A DNA stretch of 64,000 nt from an uncultured beta proteobacterium (lineage in GTDB: Bacteria > Pseudomonadota > Gammaproteobacteria > Burkholderiales > SG8-39). The DNA is taken from NCBI GenBank assembly GCA_902826155.1, contig CADEDU010000003.1, positions 17,869 to 81,868 on the forward strand. Direction: 5' to 3'. Position numbers and translations under genes: made by a program. Under the pieces are notes generated by a model. That model did no database searches and was not told where the DNA came from. It saw only the letters and a program-made list of their open reading frames with translations. Of the stretch, positions 50,725 to 59,551 are shown piece after piece; the first letter of the stretch is position 1; the number at the start of each line of letters is the position of its first letter.

Positions 50725-51618
50725 GTGAACGAGCTTATCGAGACGCTCCAGTTCGTCTACGCACCGCAAGTCATCAACGGTCTGTCGATCGGGGTGGCGG
50801 TGATCCTGATGGCGCTCGGGCTGACGATCATCTTCGGCCTGCTCGACGTCATCAACATGTCGCACGGCGAGTTCTACGCCGTGGGCGCCTACCTCGGGCT
50901 CACGCTGGTCGCGCTCGGCGGGAGCTTCTGGCTGGCGCTTGTTCTGGTGCCGCTGTTGATGATCCCGATCGGCTATTTCACCGAGCGCTGGCTGATCCAG
51001 CGCGTGTTCCACGACAAGGATCGCCACATCCTCACGCTGCTGCTCACGTTCGGTCTGGCGATCATCCTGGAGGATGTCTACAAGCTCATCTGGGGACCGA
51101 ACACGCTCAAGCCCGATACGCCGATCCCGGGTGCGAGCGAGATCCTCGGACTGATGTTCCCCAACTACCGCCTGTTCCTCATGCTGCTGGGGGCGGTGAT
51201 CATCGCGGCGGTGTGGCTGGTGGTGTATCGCACCCGACTGGGGGCGATGGTGCGCGCCGCGGCGTTCGACCGGAACATGGCTGCCTCGCTCGGCGTACCG
51301 GTCTATCAGGTCTATGCCGGCACGTTCGCGTTCGGTGTGGCACTCGCCGGACTCGCCGGCGTGTTGCTCGCGCCCATCTACTCGGTCTTTCCGACGATGG
51401 GCAAGGACTTCATCCTGATGGCCTTCACCGTCGTCATCGTCGGCGGCATGGGCTCGATCAAGGGCGCAGTGGTGGCAGGTCTGCTGCTCACCCAGATCCA
51501 GTCGATCTCGAGCCTGTGGATCTCGCCGGTATGGGGGGATCCGCTGGTGTTCGGCATCATGGTGCTCATGCTCATGGTCCGGCCGCAAGGACTCTACGGC
51601 AAGCTCGGCCATGGCTGA
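50725..51618 (+). CDS. livH: Branched-chain-type ABC transporter permease, LivH-like (third system)
   Basis: This membrane permease has 297 residues and starts with a GTG 33 bases after the receptor stop. The LivH motif IFGLLDVINMSHGEFYAVGA and the loop LGAMVRAAAFDRNMAASLGV are present. Its end overlaps livM by 8 bases. Confidence 0.92.
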   Translation: MNELIETLQFVYAPQVINGLSIGVAVILMALGLTIIFGLLDVINMSHGEFYAVGAYLGLTLVALGGSFWLALVLVPLLMIPIGYFTERWLIQRVFHDKDRHILTLLLTFGLAIILEDVYKLIWGPNTLKPDTPIPGASEILGLMFPNYRLFLMLLGAVIIAAVWLVVYRTRLGAMVRAAAFDRNMAASLGVPVYQVYAGTFAFGVALAGLAGVLLAPIYSVFPTMGKDFILMAFTVVIVGGMGSIKGAVVAGLLLTQIQSISSLWISPVWGDPLVFGIMVLMLMVRPQGLYGKLGHG

Positions 51619-52642
51619 CGCGGCGAGCCGCGTACGCGCCGAAAGCGATCGACGCGACACCGCCACGCGCGGCGTGCTGCACTGGTTCGCCTGGACGCTG
51701 TTCGCGGTGGGCATCGTGTTCGCCGCGGTGGGCTGGGCGCTCGGCGATACCTTCTACCTGCGGCTCGCAATCGAAGCGCTGATCTTCGCGGGCCTGGGCA
51801 TCGCGGTGGATCTGCTGCTCGGCTACACCGGTCTGCTGTCGCTCGGGCAGGCGCTCTTCTTCGGCTACGGTGCTTACGTGTCGGCACTCGTGCTCAAGCA
51901 CATCGCACCGTCGTTCTGGGCCGCGATGGGGATCGCATTGGGCAGCGGTCTGGTGGTGGGCCTGATCGCCGGCATCATCGCCATCCGCGCGCGTGGCGTG
52001 TACTTCGCGCTGATCACGTTCGGCCTGGCGCAGGTGATCGCCAAGGTGGTCTACAACACACGCGCGCTGGGCGCATCCGACGGCATCATCGGTGTGCCGG
52101 TGATCAAGATCGAGTTCGGCCTGTTCGCAATCGATACCGCACACGCCCCGAGCTTCTTTCTGTTCGTGCTGGTATTGATGATCGGGGTGTATTTCCTGTG
52201 CGCCCATCTCATGGATACGCCTTTCGGTCGCACGCTCGCGGCGATCCGCGCCAACGAATCGCGCGTGCCGTTCCTCGGCCTGCCTGCGTGGCGATACAAG
52301 CTGCTCGCGTTCGTGCTTGCCGCCGAGGTGGCCACGCTCTCGGGCGCGCTGTACCCGATGCTGCGCGGATTCGTGTCGCCTGAACTCATGTACTTCCAGA
52401 CTTCGGGCAACGCGGTAATCACCGTGATTCTCGGCGGCGTCGGCACGCTCATCGGTCCGATGCTCGGCAGCGTGCTGCTCACGGTGTTGAAGTCGTTCAT
52501 CGGCACCATCACCGAGCATCAGCTCATCATCATCGGTGCGCTGTTCATGCTCTCGGTGGTGCTCATGCCCAAGGGCATCGTCGGCTACCTGAAGCCGCGG
52601 CTGGAGCGCCGGCGGCTGGCGCGCATGGAGGCACAGCGGTGA
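51611..52642 (+). CDS. livM: Branched-chain-type ABC transporter permease, LivM-like (third system)
   Basis: This membrane permease has 343 residues. The LivM landmark appears as LLGYTGLLSLGQALFFGYGA and the loop as FGRTLAAIRANESRVPFLGL. The start ATG is inside the livH end (8-base overlap) and the stop overlaps the livG GTG start by 4 bases. About 40 N-terminal hydrophilic residues precede the first helix. Confidence 0.92.
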   Translation: MADAASRVRAESDRRDTATRGVLHWFAWTLFAVGIVFAAVGWALGDTFYLRLAIEALIFAGLGIAVDLLLGYTGLLSLGQALFFGYGAYVSALVLKHIAPSFWAAMGIALGSGLVVGLIAGIIAIRARGVYFALITFGLAQVIAKVVYNTRALGASDGIIGVPVIKIEFGLFAIDTAHAPSFFLFVLVLMIGVYFLCAHLMDTPFGRTLAAIRANESRVPFLGLPAWRYKLLAFVLAAEVATLSGALYPMLRGFVSPELMYFQTSGNAVITVILGGVGTLIGPMLGSVLLTVLKSFIGTITEHQLIIIGALFMLSVVLMPKGIVGYLKPRLERRRLARMEAQR

Positions 52643-53400
52643 GCACAACCAGCGCCATCCTCGACGTGGACGGCCTCACCGTCTCGTTCGGTGCGCTGGT
52701 GGCGGTCAACCAGGTGTCGTTCGCCGTGGAGCGCGGCAAGATCACCTCGGTCATCGGCCCCAATGGCGCGGGCAAGTCGACCCTGTTCAATCTGGTGAGC
52801 GGAGCGCTACGGCCCTCATCGGGCCGGGTGAGGTTCGCCGGCGAGGATGTCACGGGTGAGCCCACCCACCGACTGTTGTCGCGCGGGCTGGCTCGATCGT
52901 TCCAGATCACCAACCTGTTCTTCGAGCTGCCGGTCTACGAGAATCTGCGGCTTGCCGCGCAAGTACTGGAACCACGCGGTGCGTGGCTCCGCGCAACCCG
53001 CCACACGCACGTCGCCCGCGATCGCGCCGACGAGCTGATCGAGCGTTTCGGCCTGGCCGAGAAAGCACACGAAGCCGCGGGTTTCCTCTCGCATGGTGAG
53101 CAGCGCCGTCTCGAGATCGCGGTCGCGCTCGCAAGTGGCCCCAAGCTGTTGCTGCTCGACGAACCGACGCAGGGCATGGCGCATGCCGATACCGAAGCGA
53201 CGGCGCGGATGATCCGCAGCCTGGCCGGGGATCTCACCATCCTGCTCATCGAGCACGACATCGGCCTGGTCATGGACCTCTCCGATCACGTCGTGGTCAT
53301 GCACCAAGGCGGCAAACTGGCCGAAGGCCGGCCCGCCGCGATTCGCGCCAATCCCGCAGTCCAGGCTGCGTACTTCGGCACGCAGAGTCGAGCGCACTGA
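52639..53400 (+). CDS. livG: Branched-chain-type ABC transporter ATPase, LivG-like (third system)
   Basis: This 253-residue ATPase starts at GTG 52639 (GTGA overlap with livM). It has Walker A GPNGAGKST, signature region FLSHGEQRRLEIAVAL and Walker B LLLLDEPTQGMAH. The C-terminal tail VQAAYFGT is LivG-like. It pairs with LivF, which starts 5 bases downstream. Confidence 0.92.
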   Translation: MSTTSAILDVDGLTVSFGALVAVNQVSFAVERGKITSVIGPNGAGKSTLFNLVSGALRPSSGRVRFAGEDVTGEPTHRLLSRGLARSFQITNLFFELPVYENLRLAAQVLEPRGAWLRATRHTHVARDRADELIERFGLAEKAHEAAGFLSHGEQRRLEIAVALASGPKLLLLDEPTQGMAHADTEATARMIRSLAGDLTILLIEHDIGLVMDLSDHVVVMHQGGKLAEGRPAAIRANPAVQAAYFGTQSRAH

Positions 53401-53404
53401 CGCC

Positions 53405-54112
53405 ATGCTCGCGCTCGCCGACATCCACGCGCATTACGGGCTCTCGCACGTGCTGCAGGGCGTGACGCTCACCGTGAACAAGGGCGAGGTCGTCGGGCTG
53501 TTCGGCCGCAATGGCGTGGGCAAGACTACGGTGATGAAGACCATCGCCGGCTGGATCGCCCCCACCACCGGCACGATCCGCCTCGACGGCGCGGAGATCG
53601 GCGGGCAGTCGCCCGATCGCATCTGCCGCCAGGGCATCGGCTTCGTGCCCGAGGACCGCCGCATCTTCCCCGGCCTGAGCGTGGAGGAGAACGTCTCGCT
53701 CGGGTTGCTCCAGTCGCCGGGCATCACTCGCGCCGAAGGACGTGCCCGCATCGACGAGATCTATACGCAGTTTCCGCGGCTGGCCGAGCGGCGCACGCAG
53801 ATGGGCACGACGCTGTCGGGCGGTGAACAGCAGATGCTCGCCATCGCGCGCGTGCTCGTCGGCCGGCCGCGCCTGATGTTGATCGACGAGCCCACCGAAG
53901 GGCTCGCGCCGATGATCGTCGAGGAGATCTTCGCGCTGATCACGCGGCTTGCGGCCAGCGGCATTCCGATCCTGCTCATCGAGCAGAACGTGTACCGCGC
54001 GATCGAAGTGGCGACGCGCTTCTACGCGCTCGAACGCGGCTGCGTCATTCAGGAAGGCGATGCGAGAAGCTCGCAGGATCGCGAGCGGCTGATGGCCGCG
54101 ATCGCGGTGTGA
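53405..54112 (+). CDS. livF: Branched-chain-type ABC transporter ATPase, LivF-like (third system)
   Basis: This 235-residue ATPase has Walker A GRNGVGKTT, signature LSGGEQQMLAIARVL and Walker B LMLIDEPTEGLAPM. It is the last gene of the plus-strand Liv operon and is followed 8 bases later by the end of a convergent gene, leaving no room for a separate terminator. Confidence 0.92.
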   Translation: MLALADIHAHYGLSHVLQGVTLTVNKGEVVGLFGRNGVGKTTVMKTIAGWIAPTTGTIRLDGAEIGGQSPDRICRQGIGFVPEDRRIFPGLSVEENVSLGLLQSPGITRAEGRARIDEIYTQFPRLAERRTQMGTTLSGGEQQMLAIARVLVGRPRLMLIDEPTEGLAPMIVEEIFALITRLAASGIPILLIEQNVYRAIEVATRFYALERGCVIQEGDARSSQDRERLMAAIAV

Positions 54113-54119
54113 GGCAGCC

Positions 54120-55112
54120 TCACACCTTCGCCAGCTCCAGCGTGGAGGGCGCGAACAATTCGTCGGGCGCGACGCGCCGTTTCGAGATGCCCTGCTCGTG
54201 GTGGTAGCGGCAGAACGTTTCGAACGTGTGGCGGTTCGATTCCAGGCCGTAGCTCCAATAGTCGTGCGGCATGACCTTGCGGGCGTTCTCGTAGTCGTCG
54301 AGCGCCCACGGCAGCATCACGAAGTAGTAGGCGATCTCCTCGAGCTCTTCGATGGCAATGTCGCGGGCGCGCTGGAACGCCTTGTACACCGCGACCGGCA
54401 GCCAGGGATGACGCTCGGCGAGCGTCTTGCGTACGCCGACGATGTGCATCGGCGGGAAGATGCCGGTGCGGCGGAAGTACGCCTCCTCGACTTTGCGATA
54501 GTCCGGAAACAGCCGACCGACGTTGGCAGCGCCGCGCCTCAGGCATGACGGCGCGCGTGCGCTGATGATCGCGTCGATCTCGCCGTCGGCCAGCATCTTC
54601 GAGAGTGTCCGGTCCTCGGGAACCTGCTGCAGATCGATCGATGCGGGCAACTCGAGCGGCGCACGCTCGCCGCGACCGGGTTCTTCGATCCCGCCGCGCA
54701 GCCATTTGCATTCCTCGGGGCGCACCCCGTAGTCGTCCTGCAGGATGCCGCGGATCCACACGTTCGCGGTCATCTGATACTCCGGCACGCCGATGCGCCG
54801 GCCACGCAGATCCTGCGGCGTGCGAATGCCTCGGTCGGTGCGAATGTAGATGCCGGAGTGGCGGAACACGCGCGAGATGATCGCCGGAATGCCCACATAC
54901 GCGCTGTCGCCGCGCGCGGTCATGAGCGTATGCGAAGAAAGCGACAGCTCGGTGATGTCGAATTCCTGGAACTTGAATGCGCGATGGAACACTTCTTCCG
55001 GGGCGAGCGCGATCGTCGTCACCTCGCAGCCCTCGATCGGCGCGCGGCCATCGAACACCGCGCGCGTGCGGTCGTAGTTGGTGCTGCCCAGCGTGACCCG
55101 GATCGGGCTCAT
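54120..55112 (-). CDS. 4,5-dihydroxyphthalate decarboxylase-like protein
   Basis: This 330-residue protein resembles 4,5-dihydroxyphthalate decarboxylase and the related NMT1-type binding-protein fold (IRVTLGSTNYDRTRAVFDGR, SSHTLMTARGDSAYVGIPAI, RRIGVPEYQMTANVWIRGIL). It has no signal peptide, so it acts in the cytosol as an enzyme, not as a receptor. In the phthalate pathway the enzyme yields protocatechuate. No phthalate dioxygenase genes are nearby, so the substrate is uncertain and another aromatic or dicarboxylic acid is possible. It is the last gene of a cupin-Bug-decarboxylase run. Confidence 0.8.
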   Translation of the reverse strand: MSPIRVTLGSTNYDRTRAVFDGRAPIEGCEVTTIALAPEEVFHRAFKFQEFDITELSLSSHTLMTARGDSAYVGIPAIISRVFRHSGIYIRTDRGIRTPQDLRGRRIGVPEYQMTANVWIRGILQDDYGVRPEECKWLRGGIEEPGRGERAPLELPASIDLQQVPEDRTLSKMLADGEIDAIISARAPSCLRRGAANVGRLFPDYRKVEEAYFRRTGIFPPMHIVGVRKTLAERHPWLPVAVYKAFQRARDIAIEELEEIAYYFVMLPWALDDYENARKVMPHDYWSYGLESNRHTFETFCRYHHEQGISKRRVAPDELFAPSTLELAKV

Positions 55113-55158
55113 TGCGGCGCCTCGTTCATGCCCTGTCCTTCTTCATGTTGCGCATTCC

Positions 55159-56133
55159 TCATTCCGGCTTGATTCCCGCAGCATCGACCGCACGCTTGAA
55201 CTGCGTGATGTCGGCGGCATACGCGGCGGTGAAATCGGCTCCGCTACCGAGGCGCACTTCGATGCCACCCCTGGCGAGTTGCTCGCGCAGCGCCGGCTGC
55301 CTGAGTTGCCGGTCGATCTCGGCACCGACCTTGGCGACGATCTCCTTCGGCGTGCCGGCCGGAGCGAGAATGCCGTACCAGTTGTCGACCGAGTAGTTCG
55401 CGAGCCCGGGTCCGCCGCTCTCGGCAACGGTCGGCACCTCGGCGAGCGAGCTGGCGCGCTTGTCGTAGGTCACCGCGATCGCGCGCAGCTTGCCGGTGCG
55501 CGCGTGCGGCATGATCGAAGTGGGCGGCCCAACCATGACATCGATGGTGCCCGCGACGACGTCCACCACTCCTGGTGCGCAGCCCTTGTACGGCACGTGC
55601 TCGATCGCGATCTTCAGCTCGAACTTGACGATCTCCATCGCGAGCTGATGCGTGCTGCCGATGCCGCATGATCCATAGGAGAGCTTGCCAGGCTGACGCT
55701 GGATCGCCGCCACCAGCTCGCGCATGTTGCTCGCCTCCAGCCGCGGATGTGCCGCGATCACCATCGGCGCCGACGCGACGATGCCGACCGGCACGAAGTC
55801 GCGCCGCGTGTCATAGCTCAGCTTCGATACGATGACTTCGGACGCCGCTGCACTGTTCGAGAACACGACATAGTGATAGCCATCGGCCGGAGCGGTGCGG
55901 CCGATCTCCATGCCGAGGTTGCCTGCCGCGCCGGGGCGATTCTCGACGACGATCTGCTGGCCCCAGGCCTCGGTGAGCTTCGGCCCGATCAGTCGCGCGA
56001 TCGTGTCGGCGATACCGCCGGTGCCGAAGGGCACGATGAAGCGGATCGGGCGATTCGGGAAGGTGTCGGCGCTCTGGGCGAAGGCTGGCGTGCACGTCAA
56101 CGCGAGCACGGCCGCAACGATGGCGTGGATCAC
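55159..56133 (-). CDS. Bug/TctC-family receptor (third copy)
   Basis: This periplasmic receptor of 324 residues starts with GTG 56133, overlapping the cupin stop. The signal peptide is VIHAIVAAVLALTCTPAFAQ, then SADTFPNRPIRFIVPFGTGG. Signatures are VVENRPGAAGNLGMEIGR and EHVPYKGCAPGVVDVVAGTI. It lies between the cupin and the decarboxylase-like gene, so its ligand could be the substrate of those enzymes. TctAB genes are absent. The in-frame N-terminal extension to 56757 is the cupin gene read in another frame. Confidence 0.92.
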   Translation of the reverse strand: MIHAIVAAVLALTCTPAFAQSADTFPNRPIRFIVPFGTGGIADTIARLIGPKLTEAWGQQIVVENRPGAAGNLGMEIGRTAPADGYHYVVFSNSAAASEVIVSKLSYDTRRDFVPVGIVASAPMVIAAHPRLEASNMRELVAAIQRQPGKLSYGSCGIGSTHQLAMEIVKFELKIAIEHVPYKGCAPGVVDVVAGTIDVMVGPPTSIMPHARTGKLRAIAVTYDKRASSLAEVPTVAESGGPGLANYSVDNWYGILAPAGTPKEIVAKVGAEIDRQLRQPALREQLARGGIEVRLGSGADFTAAYAADITQFKRAVDAAGIKPE

Positions 56134-56678
56134 TTTGCGCCCACCGATGCTTTGCGCTCGGCGAGGCGACGTGTCTCCTCGGCGTAGACGTCGTGATCGA
56201 CGTATCCCACCGGGCCCGGTTTGCCGGCGCCGACGATCGTTTGCATCAACACGTCGACCTGGCCATCGTTGTGGAAGCCGTGCGGGATGCCGGGCGGACA
56301 GGAAGCAACGTCGTACTTGCCCAGTTTGGCCGACACGCGCTTGCCGTCGAGCGTTTCGTAGAACACCGTGAGTTCGCCTTCGAGGCAGATGAACGCCTCT
56401 TCGACTTCGTGCGTGTGCGCGGAGCCGCCTTGACCCGGCGGAACGCGCATGATCGAGAGCGTGAAATCGCGCGGTGGGATCGCCTCGGGATCGGGTTTGC
56501 CGGAGCCACCCGCGCCGATGAAGCGGAACTGCGCGCGCCGACGGCCCTCGATCTGCGAATCGGCGAACGCGTCCCAATCGGGTGTGATGTCCTGGTAGCG
56601 GCGCACATGCGTCTTGATCAACGACTCGAGCGCTACGCCGCGCAACGCCTCGGGAATTTCGTGCTTGACGGTTTTCAT
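56130..56678 (-). CDS. Cupin-domain protein
   Basis: This 182-residue cupin-fold protein has the first cupin motif GSAHTHEVEEAFICLEGEL (metal-binding His, His and Glu) and a weaker second motif near ASCPPGIPHGFHNDG with a conserved His. Single-domain cupins act as isomerases, dioxygenases or ligand sensors. It is first in an operon with a Bug receptor and a dihydroxyphthalate decarboxylase-like gene, which suggests aromatic-acid metabolism. Confidence 0.85.
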   Translation of the reverse strand: MKTVKHEIPEALRGVALESLIKTHVRRYQDITPDWDAFADSQIEGRRRAQFRFIGAGGSGKPDPEAIPPRDFTLSIMRVPPGQGGSAHTHEVEEAFICLEGELTVFYETLDGKRVSAKLGKYDVASCPPGIPHGFHNDGQVDVLMQTIVGAGKPGPVGYVDHDVYAEETRRLAERKASVGAK

Positions 56679-56918
56679 GGGCCTCCCCCGGTGGACGCGC
56701 CGATGTTAAACCAGCCGTTTGCGGGTGCCCGCCTTCAGTTGGACCCATCGGCCGCATGGCGCCGGGGCGCGCTTACCCTCCCCGCCCAACCCGTCGATCC
56801 GCCGCGCCGCGCGAATGATGATTGATGGCAAGGCCGTCTGACCCTACAGTCCGGATGTCGTGAAACATCCGCTTTCAGCCGGGCGTCGAGAACGCCGCTC
56901 AACAGGAGGATATGAACC

Positions 56919-57782
56919 ATGGTGCAACTCGTCGACAGCGACATCCGCACGCGCGAGGTGCTCGGCTGGAAAGGGCTTCATGTTTTCCACTTCGCCGGCT
57001 CGGCATGCTCGCAAAAGCTGCGGATCTACCTGAACCTCAAGGGCATCGCCTGGGAATCGCACGTCATCGATCTGGCCACCAACGAGAACTGGCGGCCCTG
57101 GTATCTCGGCATCAATCCACGCGGGCTGGTGCCGGCGATCGTGCATGATGGTGCGGTGCACATCGAGAGCAACGACATCCTCGAATATCTCGAGCGCACG
57201 TTCCCGACGCCGCGGCTTATCCCGGCCGGCATGGAAAGCAAGGTCAACCAGTTGCTGCGTCATGAAGACGATCTGCATCTCGATCTGCGTACGCTTTCAT
57301 TCCGCTTCGTGTTCGATCGACCGGGTCCGCCCAAGCCGGCCGCCGCGTTGGCGAGTTACGCCTCGAATGGCGCGGGCACAGTTGGCGGCACGACCGATCC
57401 GGAGAAACGAGTCCAGATCGACTATTGGGAGCGGGCCGCGCGCGAGGGATTTCCCGACGAAGCATGCCGCGCATCGGCGCGAAAATTCCGCACGGAGTTC
57501 GATCAGATGAATGACGCGCTCGGTCGACACACCTGGCTGCTCGGGGCTGAACTCACCGTACTCGATATCGCGTGGTTCATCTATGCAACACGGCTGGCGA
57601 ACGCGGGCTATCCGATTCACCGCTTGCATCCGCGCGTCGGCGCGTGGCTCGACACGCTCACCGCGCGACCCGAATTCGCCCGTGAGGTGGCGATGCCCCC
57701 GGAACTGCGGGCGAAGAACGTCGCCACGCGCCAAAGCCAGGTAACGGCGGGAAAAACGCTGGAGCTGGTGGCCGGATTCTGA
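56919..57782 (+). CDS. Glutathione S-transferase family protein
   Basis: This 287-residue GST-family protein starts after an excellent AGGAGG site (ATG 56919). The thioredoxin domain reads HVFHFAGSACSQKLRIYLNL, then GLVPAIVHDG and ESNDILEYLERTF. The helical domain is longer than usual, with a loop of about 30 residues after FVFDRPGPPKP. The SACSQK motif (Ser/Cys near the N-terminus) suggests a beta- or omega-like mechanism. It heads a four-gene plus-strand run with DUF938, DctP and a dienelactone hydrolase. Confidence 0.86.
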   Translation: MVQLVDSDIRTREVLGWKGLHVFHFAGSACSQKLRIYLNLKGIAWESHVIDLATNENWRPWYLGINPRGLVPAIVHDGAVHIESNDILEYLERTFPTPRLIPAGMESKVNQLLRHEDDLHLDLRTLSFRFVFDRPGPPKPAAALASYASNGAGTVGGTTDPEKRVQIDYWERAAREGFPDEACRASARKFRTEFDQMNDALGRHTWLLGAELTVLDIAWFIYATRLANAGYPIHRLHPRVGAWLDTLTARPEFAREVAMPPELRAKNVATRQSQVTAGKTLELVAGF

Positions 57783-57800
57783 CCGGAAGATCGCATCACC

Positions 57801-58460
57801 ATGGACGCCCGCCTCTACGCCGCCGCGACCGAGCGCAATCGCGCACCGATTGCAGCAGTGCTCCATCGTCGGCTGCCAGACGCCGGCACCGTGCTGGAGA
57901 TCGCCAGCGGTTCCGGCGAGCATGCGATGCATTTCGCAACTGCGTTTCCCGGTGTGGTGTTCCAACCGAGCGACCCGGACTCGCTCGCGCGCGCGAGCAT
58001 CGCAGCGTGGAGCACCGGCATGACGAACGTGCGCCCGCCGCTCGCGCTCGACGTCACCTCGGCAAGTTGGCAGGACGATCCGAACATTCCCAACCCGCTC
58101 GCGGCGATCCTGTGCATCAACATGATCCACATCTCACCTTGGGCCGCGACGCTCGGGCTGATGCGTGGCGCGGGAAAACTGCTGACCGCAGGCGCCGTGC
58201 TCTATCTCTACGGCCCGTATCGTCGCCAGGGGCTACATACTGCGCCGAGCAACGCCGCGTTCGACGCCAGCCTGCAGCAGCGGAACCCGGCGTGGGGCGT
58301 GCGCGATCTGGAGGCGGTGGTCGCGCTCGCGGGTGAACACGGACTCGCACTCGATGAAGTCGTCGAGATGCCGGCCAACAATCTCTCGGTCATCCTGCGT
58401 CGGCAGGCCGGCTCGCAGCAGATCGACAGCGGCAATCGCTTGTCTCACATCCCCCCGTGA
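57801..58460 (+). CDS. DUF938 methyltransferase-like protein
   Basis: This 219-residue protein is of the DUF938 family, related to SAM-dependent methyltransferases. The beginning DARLYAAATERNRAPIAAVL is a family hallmark, the SAM motif I is VLEIASGSGEHAMHFA, and ALDVTSASWQD and CINMIHISPWAATLGLM follow. The substrate is unknown. It begins 18 bases after the GST stop. Confidence 0.87.
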   Translation: MDARLYAAATERNRAPIAAVLHRRLPDAGTVLEIASGSGEHAMHFATAFPGVVFQPSDPDSLARASIAAWSTGMTNVRPPLALDVTSASWQDDPNIPNPLAAILCINMIHISPWAATLGLMRGAGKLLTAGAVLYLYGPYRRQGLHTAPSNAAFDASLQQRNPAWGVRDLEAVVALAGEHGLALDEVVEMPANNLSVILRRQAGSQQIDSGNRLSHIPP

Positions 58461-58516
58461 GGCGGCACACCCGGCAACGTTCATTCAACGTAGCGTCGCA
58501 ACAAGAGGAGACAACG

Positions 58517-59551
58517 ATGAAGCGATTCGGATTGGTGGGCTTGGGGTCGGGGTTGAGGTCGGGATTGAGGTCGGGATTGAGGTTGGGCTCGATGTTGGGA
58601 TCGGTGTTGGGCTTGCTGCTCGCCGCCACGCAGGCCAACGCCGCGGAGTTCCGCTGGCTCAACAGCTGGGATCGCAACAGCCCGCAAGTGCCGCTGCTGG
58701 CCGAGCCGTTCACGAAGGCAGTCGAGGCAGCAACGCAGGGCCGCGTGAAGTTCGTCATCAGCGGCCCGGAGACCGTTCCCGCGTTCGAGCAGCTCCAACC
58801 CGTTGCGGCCGGCGCGTTCCACTTCCTGTTCACGCACGGCGTGTACCACTTCGGCACGACGCCATTGCTTGCGGTCATGGATGGCTTGGGCGGCACGCCA
58901 GAGCAGCGCGTGGCATCGGGCATCTTCGAGAAGGTCGATCAGATGTACCAGCGGCACGGACTCAAGGTCGTCCATGTGCCGTTCGGTCCCGACGGCGGCT
59001 ATCAGCTGGTGCTGCGCACACCGCTTACGGTGAATGGCGATCTGCAGGGACGCAAGATTCGCGGCAACCCTTCATACGCGAGCGTGATCCGGATGCTCGG
59101 TGCATCGGTGGTGACGATGCCGGTCGGTGAGATCTACACCGCGATGGACAAGGGCGTGGTCGACGGCTTCGCGTTTCCAACCTACGGCGTCCTCGACAAC
59201 CGGTTCCACGAAGTGTCCAAGCAGCTGCTGCGGCCGGCGTTCGGCTTCGGCACGCTGCCGATCCTCGCGAACCTGGCGACCTGGAACAAGATCGAGGCGC
59301 GCGACCAGAAGATCATCATCGACGAAGCCAAGCGCGCCAGTCAGAAATGGTTCGACATGCAGAAGGGCCTCGTCGCGAACGAAGAGCGCGAATTGCTCGC
59401 CAAAGGCATGACGATCACCCGCATGGCGCCACAGCACGCCGCGAAGCTGCAGCAGATCTTCGCCGACGGCAACTGGGAACTGGCCGCGCAAAAGCACAAG
59501 AAAGACGTCGAAGAACTGCGCGCATTCGCAAAATCAAAAGGGCTGAACTGA
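58517..59551 (+). CDS. TRAP transporter solute receptor, DctP-like (orphan)
   Basis: This 344-residue periplasmic receptor is of the TRAP (DctP/TeaA-like) family. The mature part begins AEFRWLNSWDRNSPQVPL. Signatures include LQGRKIRGNPSYASVIRMLG and GEIYTAMDKGVVDGFAFPTY, with the conserved Arg that binds the ligand carboxylate. The signal peptide is built of tandem repeats. No DctQ/DctM membrane genes follow; instead the stop overlaps a dienelactone hydrolase start (TGATG). The start at 58517 follows AGAGGAGACAACG. Confidence 0.9.
   Translation: MKRFGLVGLGSGLRSGLRSGLRLGSMLGSVLGLLLAATQANAAEFRWLNSWDRNSPQVPLLAEPFTKAVEAATQGRVKFVISGPETVPAFEQLQPVAAGAFHFLFTHGVYHFGTTPLLAVMDGLGGTPEQRVASGIFEKVDQMYQRHGLKVVHVPFGPDGGYQLVLRTPLTVNGDLQGRKIRGNPSYASVIRMLGASVVTMPVGEIYTAMDKGVVDGFAFPTYGVLDNRFHEVSKQLLRPAFGFGTLPILANLATWNKIEARDQKIIIDEAKRASQKWFDMQKGLVANEERELLAKGMTITRMAPQHAAKLQQIFADGNWELAAQKHKKDVEELRAFAKSKGLN
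58547..58618. repeat. 12-base tandem repeat in the DctP signal peptide
   Basis: Six 12-base units begin TCGGGGTTGAGG, with three closest copies and then three more diverged copies. In frame they encode (SGLR)3 followed by LGSM, LGSV and LGLL, residues 11-34. The units form the n- and h-regions of the signal peptide. Confidence 0.9.

Noticed and set aside
49474..51714. A 746-codon open frame on the minus strand
   Set aside because: It spans two real plus-strand Liv genes and has an extreme His/Arg/Glu composition without motifs.
58547..58618. Possible CRISPR or phage-type repeat
   Set aside because: The units are contiguous 12-base repeats inside a signal-peptide coding sequence, with no spacers.
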